The position numbers were made by a program, and so were the translations under genes. From the NCBI GenBank assembly GCA_028671895.1, contig CM053796.1:25046860-25110859 (forward strand): DNA of 64,000 nt, read 5' to 3'. Position 1 is the stretch's first letter, and every line of letters begins with the position of its first letter. The stretch comes from Oenanthe sinensis (lineage: Eukaryota > Streptophyta > Magnoliopsida > Apiales > Apiaceae). Below, in pieces: positions 47,401 through 57,900 of this stretch. Below the pieces are notes generated by a model. It saw only the letters and a program-made list of their open reading frames with translations, did not search any database and was not told where the DNA came from.

Positions 47401-48629
47401 AGCAAGCAATTGAAAGGAGGAACAGAGTGAAGGACATAGAAGCAAAAGTAGGTCCTGATTGGGATGAAGCAAGGAACTTGCTCAAGAAGAAGGAGCTATC
47501 CCTTTCTAATAAGAAAGACAGAGAAGTCCTTGATCTCTTCAGAACCATGAAGGACAAATTTGAAGATGTTCATGAATTCTACTCCATGCTGTCCGAGGAA
47601 ATTTCAAGTGTGTCAGTCAGTGCACTTAAAAATGGCTGGAAGATGCACATAAATACAACATCACTGGGGTCGAGGGTTCTGTCGACAAAGAGCTTTGAAA
47701 AGATGAATATAGTGGAGCTGTATGTGCTGAAGAGGAAAGTCATCTTTGGAGGGCACAAAACAAATGAGATACTGAGAGACATGATTGAAAAGAAGATAAT
47801 GGAGATCGGTGTTGAAGCATTTGAAAAGCCTCCAGTTGTCAAGTACTACAAAGCAACAACTCTTCACAACTTAACTTTGTCAGACGAGTGTTTGGACTCA
47901 AGCCATCTCTTGTTCATGCAGTATGTAGAGGGAAAACTCAGGAGTAAGAAGAACAGAACTGCAGAAGACCTTAATGCTGCTGAGTTGATCTATGCATTCA
48001 GGCTGAACAGAGCAATTCAAACTTCAGGAAGATATCTTTTGGAGACGTCCAGATACTACCAAGATCCAGTGTTTGTTAGAAAAGATGACGGCACAGAAGT
48101 ACTCGAATCCATCCCAGATTCTGAACCTTGCACTCACACTGATTCAAATGGAATAAAATTCTTACTACTCAAGAAGGATGGTGTGATCAGAAGGAAAGAA
48201 TTATCAAAGCTCAAAAGAAACAACTCTGAGGTTATTCGAAAAGTCTTCTCAAGGGTAAAAAGATCCACTGTCAAATCAGACAAGAAGGCTTTGAGGATGA
48301 TTGAAGATACACTAAGGGAGAAACTGGCAGAAGAGTCAATGCACGACACTGACAGAGTAAAAGGTTTTCCGAAAAGGATAACAGTGTTCGTGTTTACAAA
48401 GAGACAATCTTTGGCCTTCGAGTCAATCTCCAAAATGAATTCAACGGCGTTTCTGACTGAGATTTTAAAGAAGCTAGAAGATCCACCTCCAGTTAACACT
48501 CTTGAAGTAGAAGCAAGAGATTTGGTGAAGGCAAGGTTAGAGCAAAAAGAAGAAGAGCTGAGGAAGCATTATTCCGAAACAAGGTCTAAGCAAAAGCAAG
48601 ACACAGTACAAAGAAGCAGAAGACCATAG
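44490..48629 (+). CDS. Element E ORF3, post-pol protein of unknown function (1,379 aa)
   Basis: Single ORF starting MGSHFEIKKTNYLSI. Residues 1-250 match the N-terminus of element D ORF3 by pattern (SFSFKI...ITENDINRAL, LPKEWNLFF, FHGITQFNKVIGYA) and resemble what I recall as a 'putative plant transposon protein' domain. Residues ~262-345 are strongly acidic. Basic clusters PTRKRTHE (~428) and QKRRKMDFKPK (~458) look like nuclear-localisation signals. Three tandem ~72-residue repeats (~528-737) contain GITxSxxxxIT and xxHRR. A coiled coil (~794-840, ILNLEAQVTEIHHSL) precedes a conserved C-terminal domain shared with B and a Lys/Arg-rich tail. There is no signal peptide or transmembrane helix, so the traditional 'env-like' label is not supported. 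Confidence 0.85.
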   Translation: MGSHFEIKKTNYLSILANDWTEAGELGNWARFLNENSLVRYALTTSVPLNKNLLRQVYRSAQDTSTDGILSFSFKIQKQRVQITENDINRALHLPTENFEEDPAQEELDNFFMFIHCTRENSNLPRKIYKNHLPKEWNLFFNILSHGFAPKTGGFHGITQFNKVIGYAVATGTRINFGKLIMAEILKNQAKMENFCLHPRFLQLVLNEVLEADQLRMFQNSQMDESPSLQLRALVLLNTETDYPNRYAPAPMTEPIRDFIALLRQESEEDQEEEAAISDEEREAETSSGSGSSAAMEEEEESGSDNENEDMEEADSENEQEPVPEEEQRNSPKNPTEEIVVEPEVEEEPQATDVYIPSMSDEGMDEGSLLYFDLSAFLSDEHVTISPSVPQTAMHTLEPSVAIEAGNELGNPPVLTNAREQQTDPSSPPTRKRTHEIDDRTVSQPDQDIFQISPTALPSQKRRKMDFKPKASVSQEPDSPISEHLLFLRNLNSEIDKILKDPERETEVVTSATSVACTVLVDPIRTLSSQTVGGITDSHEPFITLSNVVTPPDLTSPDPIKDVFPPQVGEVERQLSHRREEVSIQGEAVSTAPPLQVEMPSQASRGITGSYLSHITLPEVVTPLEIPSPAPSTEVLPTSTGQVEGQHTHRRDVDSINRVSATSVVEPVQGVSGQVMPSMASAGITDSFILPIITESIVVTTLGLNSPVPEKGVLHTHSGQAERQPTHRRDRDFLAGIEDMDAIMSETFNLSDLQFPDPDQPSVSVEGRAQTVPVRSETPTDQIFTPHNTHTAHSQRILNLEAQVTEIHHSLSKILEVQEQQRSEMKELKDLAQQLLAQKAPVSTQSTPTAQMTPIRREDNPTEGERLAQEKDVGAAMIMEYTVQGEMDFFYRPGARQLEEGEIFEPYVPMDIPTEAEIEKTVQAEGIDVEEEFAEEYAFDNDCLLVGVDEVITRGVSEAQDLVKRKWKRVQQAIERRNRVKDIEAKVGPDWDEARNLLKKKELSLSNKKDREVLDLFRTMKDKFEDVHEFYSMLSEEISSVSVSALKNGWKMHINTTSLGSRVLSTKSFEKMNIVELYVLKRKVIFGGHKTNEILRDMIEKKIMEIGVEAFEKPPVVKYYKATTLHNLTLSDECLDSSHLLFMQYVEGKLRSKKNRTAEDLNAAELIYAFRLNRAIQTSGRYLLETSRYYQDPVFVRKDDGTEVLESIPDSEPCTHTDSNGIKFLLLKKDGVIRRKELSKLKRNNSEVIRKVFSRVKRSTVKSDKKALRMIEDTLREKLAEESMHDTDRVKGFPKRITVFVFTKRQSLAFESISKMNSTAFLTEILKKLEDPPPVNTLEVEARDLVKARLEQKEEELRKHYSETRSKQKQDTVQRSRRP

Positions 48630-48810
48630 AATTATTTGTTCAGGCTAAAGGAACAAACTTCTTTTGTACACAAAGAAATCTGGAAATGTAATATCTAATC
48701 CAGAATGTAATTAATATTATTCACTGTCTTTCTGTACGTTACTCTTTCTTGTAAGTATCAGTTGAGTTATCCTCTCACAGGATTTGCTTGTCGATCTCTC
48801 TCAAACAAAT

Positions 48811-48820
48811 AGGGGGAGAT
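48811..48820 (+). other. Element E polypurine tract
   Basis: AGGGGGAGAT abuts the 3' LTR start at 48821. It is enclosed by a perfect 12-bp inverted repeat, AGTTGAGTTATC (48760-48771) and GATAACTCAACT (48860-48871). Confidence 0.92.
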
Positions 48821-50123
48821 TGTAAAGCATAATGTAACGTAGTATGTAATAGTGATAACGATAACTCAACTAAGAAACAAAGACAGATAAATAATACTAA
48901 CATGCAGCACAGAAATTCAGAAGGACATAATCAAGAAGATAATACATTCATCATTGCTGAGCTTTCAAGACAGAAGAATTACTGAACGTCAGTGAGAGAA
49001 GTTCATTAATATGTTCAAGCCTCAGTGACAAATAAGAGTTCAGAAGACTTCATTCTAAAGACAGAGCAGTGATCCATGTATAATTGTCAAAGGGTTTCAG
49101 TGATCAGAAGCAATGCAAAAGTCCAGGGTTAGTCAGCTGAAACAGAACAGAGATTAAGGGAATTCATTCTGTGTTAGTCGTTTGTGAACCAGACCAGTGC
49201 ACTAAGCGTCAGCACAACAAGAAAAGAATTATCTTAATTAATCAAGAGAAAATCAGTTGATCAAGCCAAGCCAGAAGAGTAAAATCCAAGTGGTAATTAA
49301 TTCAAGAATTCAAGATAAATATGCTAAGGAAGGAATTACTACAATTGGTGGTTTTATTCTTGAAGCTGTGAAGAGGTGCAGTCTACATTTCAAGGTGCAA
49401 CAATTTTGTCAAGTGAAGGCACACGAAATGGTGTCTAAGTCATGAGTGGCGCCTATACAGGGTAACCACTGTATAAGCGCAACTCAAAGTCTAACAGGTA
49501 CACATACAGTTCAAGGCACACAGTCCAAGGCGTGAGTGGCGCCTGTACAGGGAAGACACTGTACAGGCGCAACACAACTTCTAGGCGCAACTCAGCTGCT
49601 CTAAAATTTCTAAGGCAAAGATAGTGTATGAGTGGCGCCTACACAGTGCAACAAGAGTGTAAGCGCAACTCACATACTCGGCGCAACTCAAGACTTCAGC
49701 CTCAACAAGCCTCAAGTGGCGCCTCTACACCATTACCACTGTGTAGGCGCCACTCAGGACTTGAGCAATTGTGGAATTAAATTCCAAGAAGACTGCAAAT
49801 AAATATGGGTTCAAATCAATTGTTTTATTTGGTTATCATCTTCAAGCTATCAACAAATACAGCCGGGAAGCTCCATTAAAGACACTCATTTATATCTCCC
49901 AACTGTAATTGTTGTAATATTATTTTGAACCCACTGCAGCTAATCATTTGATTAGATTTGTAGCACCCCAGGGATTTAATAATAACTTGTTATTTCCCAG
50001 CTTTGTGTTTTATTTACTGCCAAGCTCATATCATATAAAAACACAAACACTTCCGCAAAACAAAGTTGAAAATCTACAACATCATATTCAACCCCCCCTT
50101 CTATGATGATTTTGGACCTAACA
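48821..50123 (+). repeat. Element E 3' LTR (1,303 bp)
   Basis: Offset exactly 13,026 bp from the 5' LTR and identical to it wherever I compared. It contains the same four hairpin modules (49444-49755) and ends GGACCTAACA before the TSD AGGTC. Confidence 0.95.
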
Positions 50124-50128
50124 AGGTC

Positions 50129-51122
50129 TCTCACTAGTGAAAGTGAAAGGTTGAGAGAAGAAAATTTAACCTTAACTAAAAGGAATTGTCATGTAGAATC
50201 TGAGTTATTATTAATGGAACAATACAAAAAGGATTCTAAGAAATATAGTCATAACTACACTGAAATTTTGAAAGCCTGTGACTATGTTAGGAAAGAACTA
50301 GAAGAAGAAAGGCTTAAGTTTAAAGTTTGGACAGACTCTGGAAGAAAAGTTCAAGAAATTCTCAATAATCAAAACGTGTGTCAAACTGCTGGTCTAGGCT
50401 ATGACAAGAGTCAAGACAAAAGACCTATTATTGAGAATGATAACAATGAAGAAGCTAGCAAAATTAAAAAGTTAGACAAAAGTACATTTGTTCCTGTTAA
50501 GTTTGTGATCCCTAAAGAAAAAACTGAAGCCAAAAACTCATCTGTCAATAGTCCCCCTGTTGTTGACAAAAAGACAGATGAAACAGGGGCAAATAACTCT
50601 AAGAAAATTATAAACATAGGGTACTTGTCTAAGTCTAAGTTGAAAGAAAGGCTAGAGAACTTATCAGAGTCCACCAAAACTAGGAGAAATAGGAATGGTA
50701 AGGAAGGCATCAATAAGGCTAATAATGATAAAAAAGATCCTAATGCTCCTAGAAAGAAGTGTTATAGATGCGGCAACCAAAACCATTTAGCTATAGATTG
50801 TAAAACAAAAATTGAGAAGAAATCAGAGTCTAGTCCTTCTCAGACTCTGAAAAGTCACTACATACCACAGAAACCTTGTTATCACTGTGGTAGCATATTT
50901 CATTCTAGATATATGTGTAGGGACTATCATGATTTGTATTACAATTTTTATGAGCTAAAATCTTCTATTGATAAGAGTTGGTATGACACTGTTAAGACTC
51001 CACCACAGTCTAGAGCAACAAAAGAGACACGTAAGTCAAAGGTGAAAATTATTAAGCCTGTTTCTCCTAAAATTAGTAAAAAAGGATCCAAAACTATTTG
51101 GGTCCTCAAAACATCTAACTAG
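50129..51122 (+). pseudogene. Element D gag, 3' part
   Basis: Continuation of D gag after element E, in the same frame. It opens with a coiled-coil-like stretch (LTSESERLREENL) and contains two CCHC knuckles, CYRCGNQNHLAIDC (about 50758-50799) and CYHCGSIFHSRYMC (about 50878-50919). It has a basic tail and ends TIWVLKTSN, TAG at 51120-51122. With the knuckle in the 5' part, D gag has three zinc knuckles. The 3' part itself has no stop; gag is non-functional because of the 5' stops and the insertion. Confidence 0.88.
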
Positions 51123-54100
51123 TTGCTTTATGTATGCAGGGAACTAGGGTAAAGAAAGTAACCCTAATCCTGGACAGTGGATGCTCAGGACATATGACTG
51201 GAAAGAAATCCCTACTTACAGACTTTGAGGAAATGGCTGGCCCAGAAGTATCCTTTGGAGATGGCAACAAAGGACAAACACTGGGATATGGCAAGATTGT
51301 ACTTGGGAATGTCATCATTGAACAAGTAGCTCTAGTTGATGGCTTAAGGCACAATTTAATAAGCATAAGTCAACTTGGAGACAAAGGTTACCATACTGGC
51401 TTTGACAACAAAGAGTGTCTTGTGACTCACAAAGAAACAGGTATTGTGGTTTTCAAAGGACACAGACATAGTAACATTTATGAAGCCAGCTTGGAGGATT
51501 GCATAAACAGTGAAGTCACATGTCTATAAAGCAAGGCCTCAACTGAAGAAAGCTGGAAATGGCACAAGAAACTGTCACACATCAACTTCAAAACACTCAA
51601 CAAGTTGGTTAAACAGAATCTTATAAGAGGATTACCACAGGTTGATTTTGTACAAGATGGACTTTGTGAAGCATGTCAACTTGGAAAACAAAGGAAATCA
51701 TCCTTCAAGAGCAAGACAATAAATACCATTTCTGAACCCTTTTATTTACTGCATCTTGATTTATTTGGTCCAGAGTAAATGTTATGTCAATTAACAAAAA
51801 TAAATATACTCTTGTTATTGTAGATGATTTTACAAGATTCACATGGGTTTTCTTTCTACATTCAAAGGATGAAGCTTCACAACACATAATAGATCATATC
51901 ACTTTTCTGGAATGAAAATCAAAGAAAACAGTAAGGATTCTGAGGAGTGACAATGGTACTGAATTCAAGAATTCAATCATGGAGAACCACTGTGCATCAA
52001 AGGGAATTACTCAATAATTTTCTGCGCCAGGAACTCCTCAACAAAATGGAGTTGTGGAAAGAAAGAATAGGACACTCATAGAAGCTGCCAGAACAATGTT
52101 GGCAGAGTCTAAGCTGCCAGTATATTTTTGGGCTGAGGCAGTCAATACAGCATGTTTCACTCAAAACTGCACTCTAATAAACATGCATGGAAAGACTCCC
52201 TATGAAATGATAAAGGACAAGAAGCCAAGTGTGAAACACTTTCACATATTTGGATGCAAGTGTTATGTACTGAAAGTACATCCTGAAAATCTAAGCAAAT
52301 TCGAAGCCAAGGCAGATGAATCAATCTTTCTTGGATATGCATCGAACACAAAAGCATTCAAAGTGTTTAATCTCAGAACCAAAATTGTTATGGAATCTAT
52401 TCATGTTGCATTTGATGATAAAAAGTTTACAGAATTACAGGATGAGTCAGAGTCTACAACACTGGAATTTGAAAATCTAAAAAGTTCTGAGATAAATGAA
52501 GAAGAAGAGGATGAAGACCCTAGAATAAATCCTGAACTAACACATGAACCTGCACATTCTGAGGGGGAGCCAGAAAATTCAACTCCAAATAAATCAGAGT
52601 CTAACAGGTCAGGGTCTACCCAGACAGAGTCTATCCAGACAGACAGAGTCTAACTCATCAGGGTCTGGATCAAGCAACTCTAAACTCTTGTCAGAGTCAA
52701 GCAATTTAGGGGGAGCCTCTTCATTTGAATTTCACTCAAATACAGAAGATGCAAATGACTTAGGGGGAGTTTCAAGTTCAAGAACCAATCTTCCACCTGC
52801 TAGAAAATGGACAAGGAATCACACTCCTGACTTGATAATTGGTGATCCTGAGAGTGGTGCACAAACAAGAACAACCACTCAAAATGAATGTCTTTATAGC
52901 TGTTTTCTCTCAAAGAATGAACCCAAGAAAATTGAGGAAGCCTTGCAAGACCCTGATTGGATTATTGCAATGCAAGAAGAATTGAATGAATTTGAGAGAA
53001 ATAAAGTGTGGAAACTTGTACCAAGACCTAGAGATAGATCAGTGGTTGGTGCAAAATGGGTGTATAGAAATAAACTTGATGAGAATGGAACTGTAGTAAG
53101 AAATAAAGCAAGGCTAGTTGCAAAAGGATACTCACGGGAGGAAGGAATTGACTATGATGAAACTTTTGCACCAGTAGCAAGATTGCAAGCTATTAGAATG
53201 TTTCTAGCCTTTGCAGCTCATTCAAAATTCAAGGTGTATCAGATGGATGTGAAAAGTGCTTTCTTAAATGGAGAATTGGAAGAAGAAGTCTATGTGGAGC
53301 AACCACCAGGATTTGTTGATCCAAAGTTTCCTGATCATGTTTACAGGTTAGACAAGGCACTATATGGATTGAAGCAAGCACCTAGAGCATGGTATGAAAC
53401 TCTTTCAAAATTCCTTCTTGAAAATGGATTCACAAGAGGTACCATTGACAAAACTCTCTTTATTAGAAAATATAAAGGTGATATTTTGCTTGTCCAAATT
53501 TATGTTGATGATATTATATTTGGATCTACTAATGATAATCTCTGTGAAAAGTTTAGTCAACTAATGCAGTCAAATTATGAAATGAGAATGATGGGAGAAT
53601 TAAACTTCTTTTTGGGGCTTCAAGTCAAACAGAATGATGATGGAATTTTCATCAATCAAACAAAGTATGTAAAAGAACTGTTGAAGAAGTTTGATATGCA
53701 AGATTCTGCAACTGCTAAAACTCCCATGTCAACAGCTACTAAGCTAGACTCTGACCCAAAGGGTAAGAAAGTTGACAACACTAGTTACAGAGGTATGATT
53801 GGCTCATTGTTATATTTAACTGCTAGTAGACCAGATATAATGTTTGCAACTTGTCTGTGTGCCAGATTTCAAGCTGACCCTAGGGAATCACACTTAATAG
53901 CTGTGAAAAGAATTTTTAGATATCTCAAGGGGGCACAAACTCTTGGACTTTGGTATCCTAGAGAGTCAGATTTTTTACTAATTGGCTATTCAGATTCTGA
54001 CTATGCAGGATGCAAAGTAGATAGGAAAAGCACAACAGGACAATGCCAGTTTCTTGGCAACAGATTAATTTCTTGGTTTAGCAAGAAACAACAGACTGTA

Positions 54101-54442
54101 TCAACCTCAACAGCTGAGGCTGAATACATTGCAGCTGGAAGTTGCTGTGCTCAAATCCTGTGGATGAGAAATCAATTACTTGATTATGGACTAACATTCT
54201 CAAATATTCCTATGTATTCTGATAATACTAGTGCTATTAAAATTGCAGAGAATCCATTCTAACACTCCAGAACAAAGCACATTGATGTCAGGTATCACTT
54301 TATTAGAGAACATGTTGAAAATGGTACTGTGACACTTCACTATGTTCCAACTGACAGACAGATTGCAGACATTTTAACAAAACCACTTGATGAGTCTACC
54401 TTTCTCAGACTGGTAGGTGAATTAGGTATGTTAAATATGTAA
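51119..54442 (+). pseudogene. Element D pol (PR-IN-RT-RNase H), lightly broken
   Basis: pol opens in the -1 frame relative to gag. The protease motif DSGCSGHMTG is intact. Breaks are TAA 51527-51529; a 2-nt insertion near 51775 inside the GPxN box; TGA 51913-51915; TAA 52015-52017; a 4-nt (acag) duplication near 52640; and TAA 54260-54262 in RNase H. Integrase (SDNGTEF, PQQNGVVERKNR), RT (YQMDVKSAFLNG, YVDDIIFG) and RNase H (SDSDYAGC, TAEAEY, HIDVRYHF) are all legible, and the end is GELGMLNM. The 52544-54262 stretch alone would encode an intact RT. As a polyprotein it is dead. Confidence 0.92.
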
Positions 54443-54914
54443 GTGATCAAAAATTGCAAGAAGCAAGGTATGTACTTTAATTATAGTCCATGTCTTAACA
54501 CACTATGATTAATTGTTAGTGCAACATTTTGTTTGGTATTTTACCTTGACAGAGTCTAGTTTTTAGACTCTGACGAGTCTGTAGACTCTGACGAGTCTGT
54601 AGACTCTGAAAGTCAGTAGACTCTGAGAAAATTATCGCCTAGACTCTGAAACGGTTAAAATTCGCGCCTGCAGACTCTGATTGCATTTAAAATGTTCAAA
54701 TGACTTGAAATAGGCGGTAACAGTTATTTTTTTACCGGAGACAGGCTGGAGACTCGTGTGTATTGAATGCAACTTGAACAAAATAGAATTTTTCATACAA
54801 TTTTCTCACTTGTTTATTGCAATTGATTTCTAAGGCAAAAATATTCACAGAGCTTTTTACGAACCCTAGCTAAATTCTTCAAGCTTCTCCATCACTTTCA
54901 ACTCAACAACTTTA
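54443..54914 (+). promoter_or_regulatory. Element D pol-ORF3 spacer with CAGAGTCT/AGACTCTG cluster
   Basis: About eight copies of CAGAGTCT or its complement AGACTCTG lie at 54549-54680, the same motif as in the D LTR U3. This is the same position as the hairpin modules in E. A clear TATA box is not evident afterwards (a TTTAAAA lies near 54687). Probably regulatory for ORF3; inferred from the parallel with E. Confidence 0.6.
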
Positions 54915-57900
54915 ATGGCTGCCGTTTCTACTGTCATGAGAGGACCCAAGGCGATTGCGTTCACATTTGGGGATTTCGAGTTCATGACCACAAATCATGT
55001 TGCTGCTCTTGGAGATAAGAAAGGGGTAGACGCTGACTACTACCCTGTGATGGATTTCTTAAAGCAATCCGAGCTACACTACATTCTCAAGGCATCACCA
55101 TGTTGCTGCTCTTGGAGATAAGAAAGGGGTAGACGCTGACTACTACCCTGTGATGGATTTCTTAAAGCAATCCGAGCTACACTACATTCTCAAGGCATCA
55201 CCAGTCATTCACATGGATGCTGTATCACAAGCATGGAGCACTGCAAAGGTAGTTGATCCTTCTCAGGATCAACCAGGTAAAATAATGTTTACCTTTGGTT
55301 CGACTACATTTGATGTCACTGCAGATGTGCTTAATTCTGTGTTTAAACTGCCTGTTAAGTCTTCTTTTGATGAAATTGTATCTGATGATGACATTAAAAG
55401 CATGTTTAAGGCAATAGGTTATTCTGCTAGCGTAGATAACATGAGCAAGATAACTAGGCCTTACTTAAGGAAAGAATGGTCATTTTTCTTTGATCAAATT
55501 GCTAAGTGTTTTACTGGTAAGTGTAGTGGATTTGATGCTATTACTGCTATTACTTATCAAATTGGTCATAGTCTCTTATTTGATAGAATAATCGACATTG
55601 GTGATATGTTGCTCACTCAAATGGGAGCAAAATTAAATAATGTGCATGAGGGGAGAAAGAAAGTCTACTATCATAGATTTCTTATGATTCTCCTCAATCA
55701 CTTCATTCCTGACATGTCAACCAAGTTGGCAGATGATTGCTGTGTGCAGGCATACAAACAGCAAAGGAGGATATTCTCTGACATTAAGAGAATTGATGAC
55801 AAGAAGAAGAGTCTACCTGCAATGACATATCCACAGGTAATGCAGGTAAAACTCTCATCCTACAAACCTTCTATCTACAATGCTTCATTTTTTGGTGGTG
55901 AAATGGTGCAGGAACAAGTAATGGAGAGTCCCCCTGCACCTACCCAAGTCACCCAATCCCCTTCAATTATACAATCTTCCAAACCAAAATCCAAAAAAAA
56001 ACCAACCTCTGGTGTCTCTCAACAGGCACCAGTTGTAAAGAGGAGAAAATTGATTCAATCTAGGCTTATAGATGAGCACAGTGATGAGGAGCTCAATCCA
56101 CTAGAGAAGCAAGTTGTTGAAGGACTTTCTTTGCTAAAGGAAGGTCATGATACACTTGATTCTAACCTTCAAGCCAAGTCTGTAGACTCTCAAAAGGCTA
56201 CAGACTCTGAAAAACCTAGGGAAGCACCTCAGGATTCTCACATTGAGTCTCCTGAGAAATCTTTTGCTAAGAAGTACAGAAGGTTAAGGAAGGCTTATTC
56301 TGCACACACACACAAGCCTGTTATTATTACTAACCCTGTTTTGCAGGAAACAGATGCTCCCAAGGCTCCTGCAGAGCCAGACTCTGAAATCAAGAAAACA
56401 CCTGAACCAGAGTCTAATGTTGAGTCAGAGTCTAGACTGCCTTTAGACTCTGATCATGACACATTTTGGGAAGGAATGCCATTGGATGCAGCCTCATGCC
56501 TAATTGATGAGATCATTACTCCAAGTGATGAGGCACTGCTATTCTTATATCCTTTGGTGGAATCAGTTGAAGATCCAGAGCAATATCAGACTAAATCTCA
56601 AGTCTTGGATTTTCTTTCAACCTATGAAGCCCTAAGGAAGAGAATGGAACAGGAGCTACAAATGTCTGCACAGGATGTGGTCAAAAATCTCTACAGCTAC
56701 CTATTCAACTCTTCATTCCAAGTACAAGCAGCTGGGCTCATAGAAGGCAGAACTAATGAAGTTCTCAAAGCACTAGGTGTGCCAGACTCTGAACAGAAAA
56801 TAACAAAGAAGCCTAAAAAGCTTAAGGTCCACAAAAGGAGAGCATCAGAGTCTGTTGCTGAGTTGGAAACTGAGATTGAGCAACCAGTTTTTAACTATGA
56901 AGCAATTTGGGATAATGGAGTTACCTACAGGACAGCCATTCAATGGATCTCTCAAATTCAACCTCTGTCAAGACAGGTGGCTGACTATCTTGTCCATAAT
57001 ATAGGTACAATTGCCAACAAATACATCTATCCAACCTACCAAAGTAGACTGGATCAATTCAAGGGCACATATTTTCAAAGAGTAAGAAGGGAACTGCATG
57101 ACCTCTTCAATCTGACAGATGCCCAGGCAATCAATGCAATCCATCTCAGGGCCTTTCATCACAAGTTAGATGCATTTATTCTTGAAGAACAACAAGAGGT
57201 AGCAGGTGGTGCAAGGCAGTTGGAGGTTGGGACTAGTGCACCAGTGGTGACTAGTGATAAAGATGCTCAGTCTGCCTCACCCACACAAGAACCACCTAGT
57301 CAGAGGTTGGGTGATAGTGGGGTAGGGGAGTATGCTGTTGGGCCCTCCTGGACAACTCATCAACGAGCTGATGAGAACCCCAGTGATATGGGAGGACAGA
57401 CTCTGATGGATGCTCATGAAGTGATTTCCCAATCTATTCTATCAGAGTCTATCCACCTTGAGGGGGAGTCTCATGCACCAACAGTAAAAGATGGTAACAC
57501 TCAGACTCTGGCTTCTAATGAAGTCATACTGAAGCAGTCAGAGTCTAGAGTAGACCCTGAGACTAGAATACTGGAGCCAACAGACTCTGAAAAGAGAGAA
57601 GATGCTAGTAAAGGTTCAGAATCTGTTGATGCTTACCCCTTGGTGGAAACCCCTAGCCTTCAGACATTTGAAGGGGTTCCCCTCCATCAAGGTGGTTCAG
57701 GTATTGAAGCACCATTTTTATCTCTCAACCCCTCTTCTGTAGGTTTATTGAGTGCACCCTCCACATTGAGTGACAAAATATATGAGAGGCTGGCACTGGA
57801 CCAGGCAAAAGGAGAGGTAGATACGGCTGTAGAGAGCCTGAGTGAGATTGAGAAAGTGGGTGCCCAACCCCACTGTGAGCATGAGAGATTAGGGTATCCT

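Larger units (their letters stand above)
35795..50123 (+). mobile_element. Element E: intact, youngest SIRE-like copia element (14.3 kb)
   Basis: It has the perfect TSD AGGTC (35790-35794 and 50124-50128), two 1,303-bp LTRs with no difference seen by eye (even the short frames at 36231-36419 and 49257-49445 encode the same peptide), a PBS, a polypurine tract, and three long uninterrupted ORFs: gag 822 aa, pol about 1,100 aa and ORF3 1,379 aa. Nothing essential for a Ty1/copia element appears missing, so it may be recently, or still, mobile. It sits inside element D gag. Confidence 0.95.

Noticed and set aside
44490..48629. ORF3 as a viral-type envelope protein
   Set aside because: No signal peptide, transmembrane helix or Cys-rich ectodomain could be seen. 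The acidic, coiled-coil and basic composition points elsewhere.
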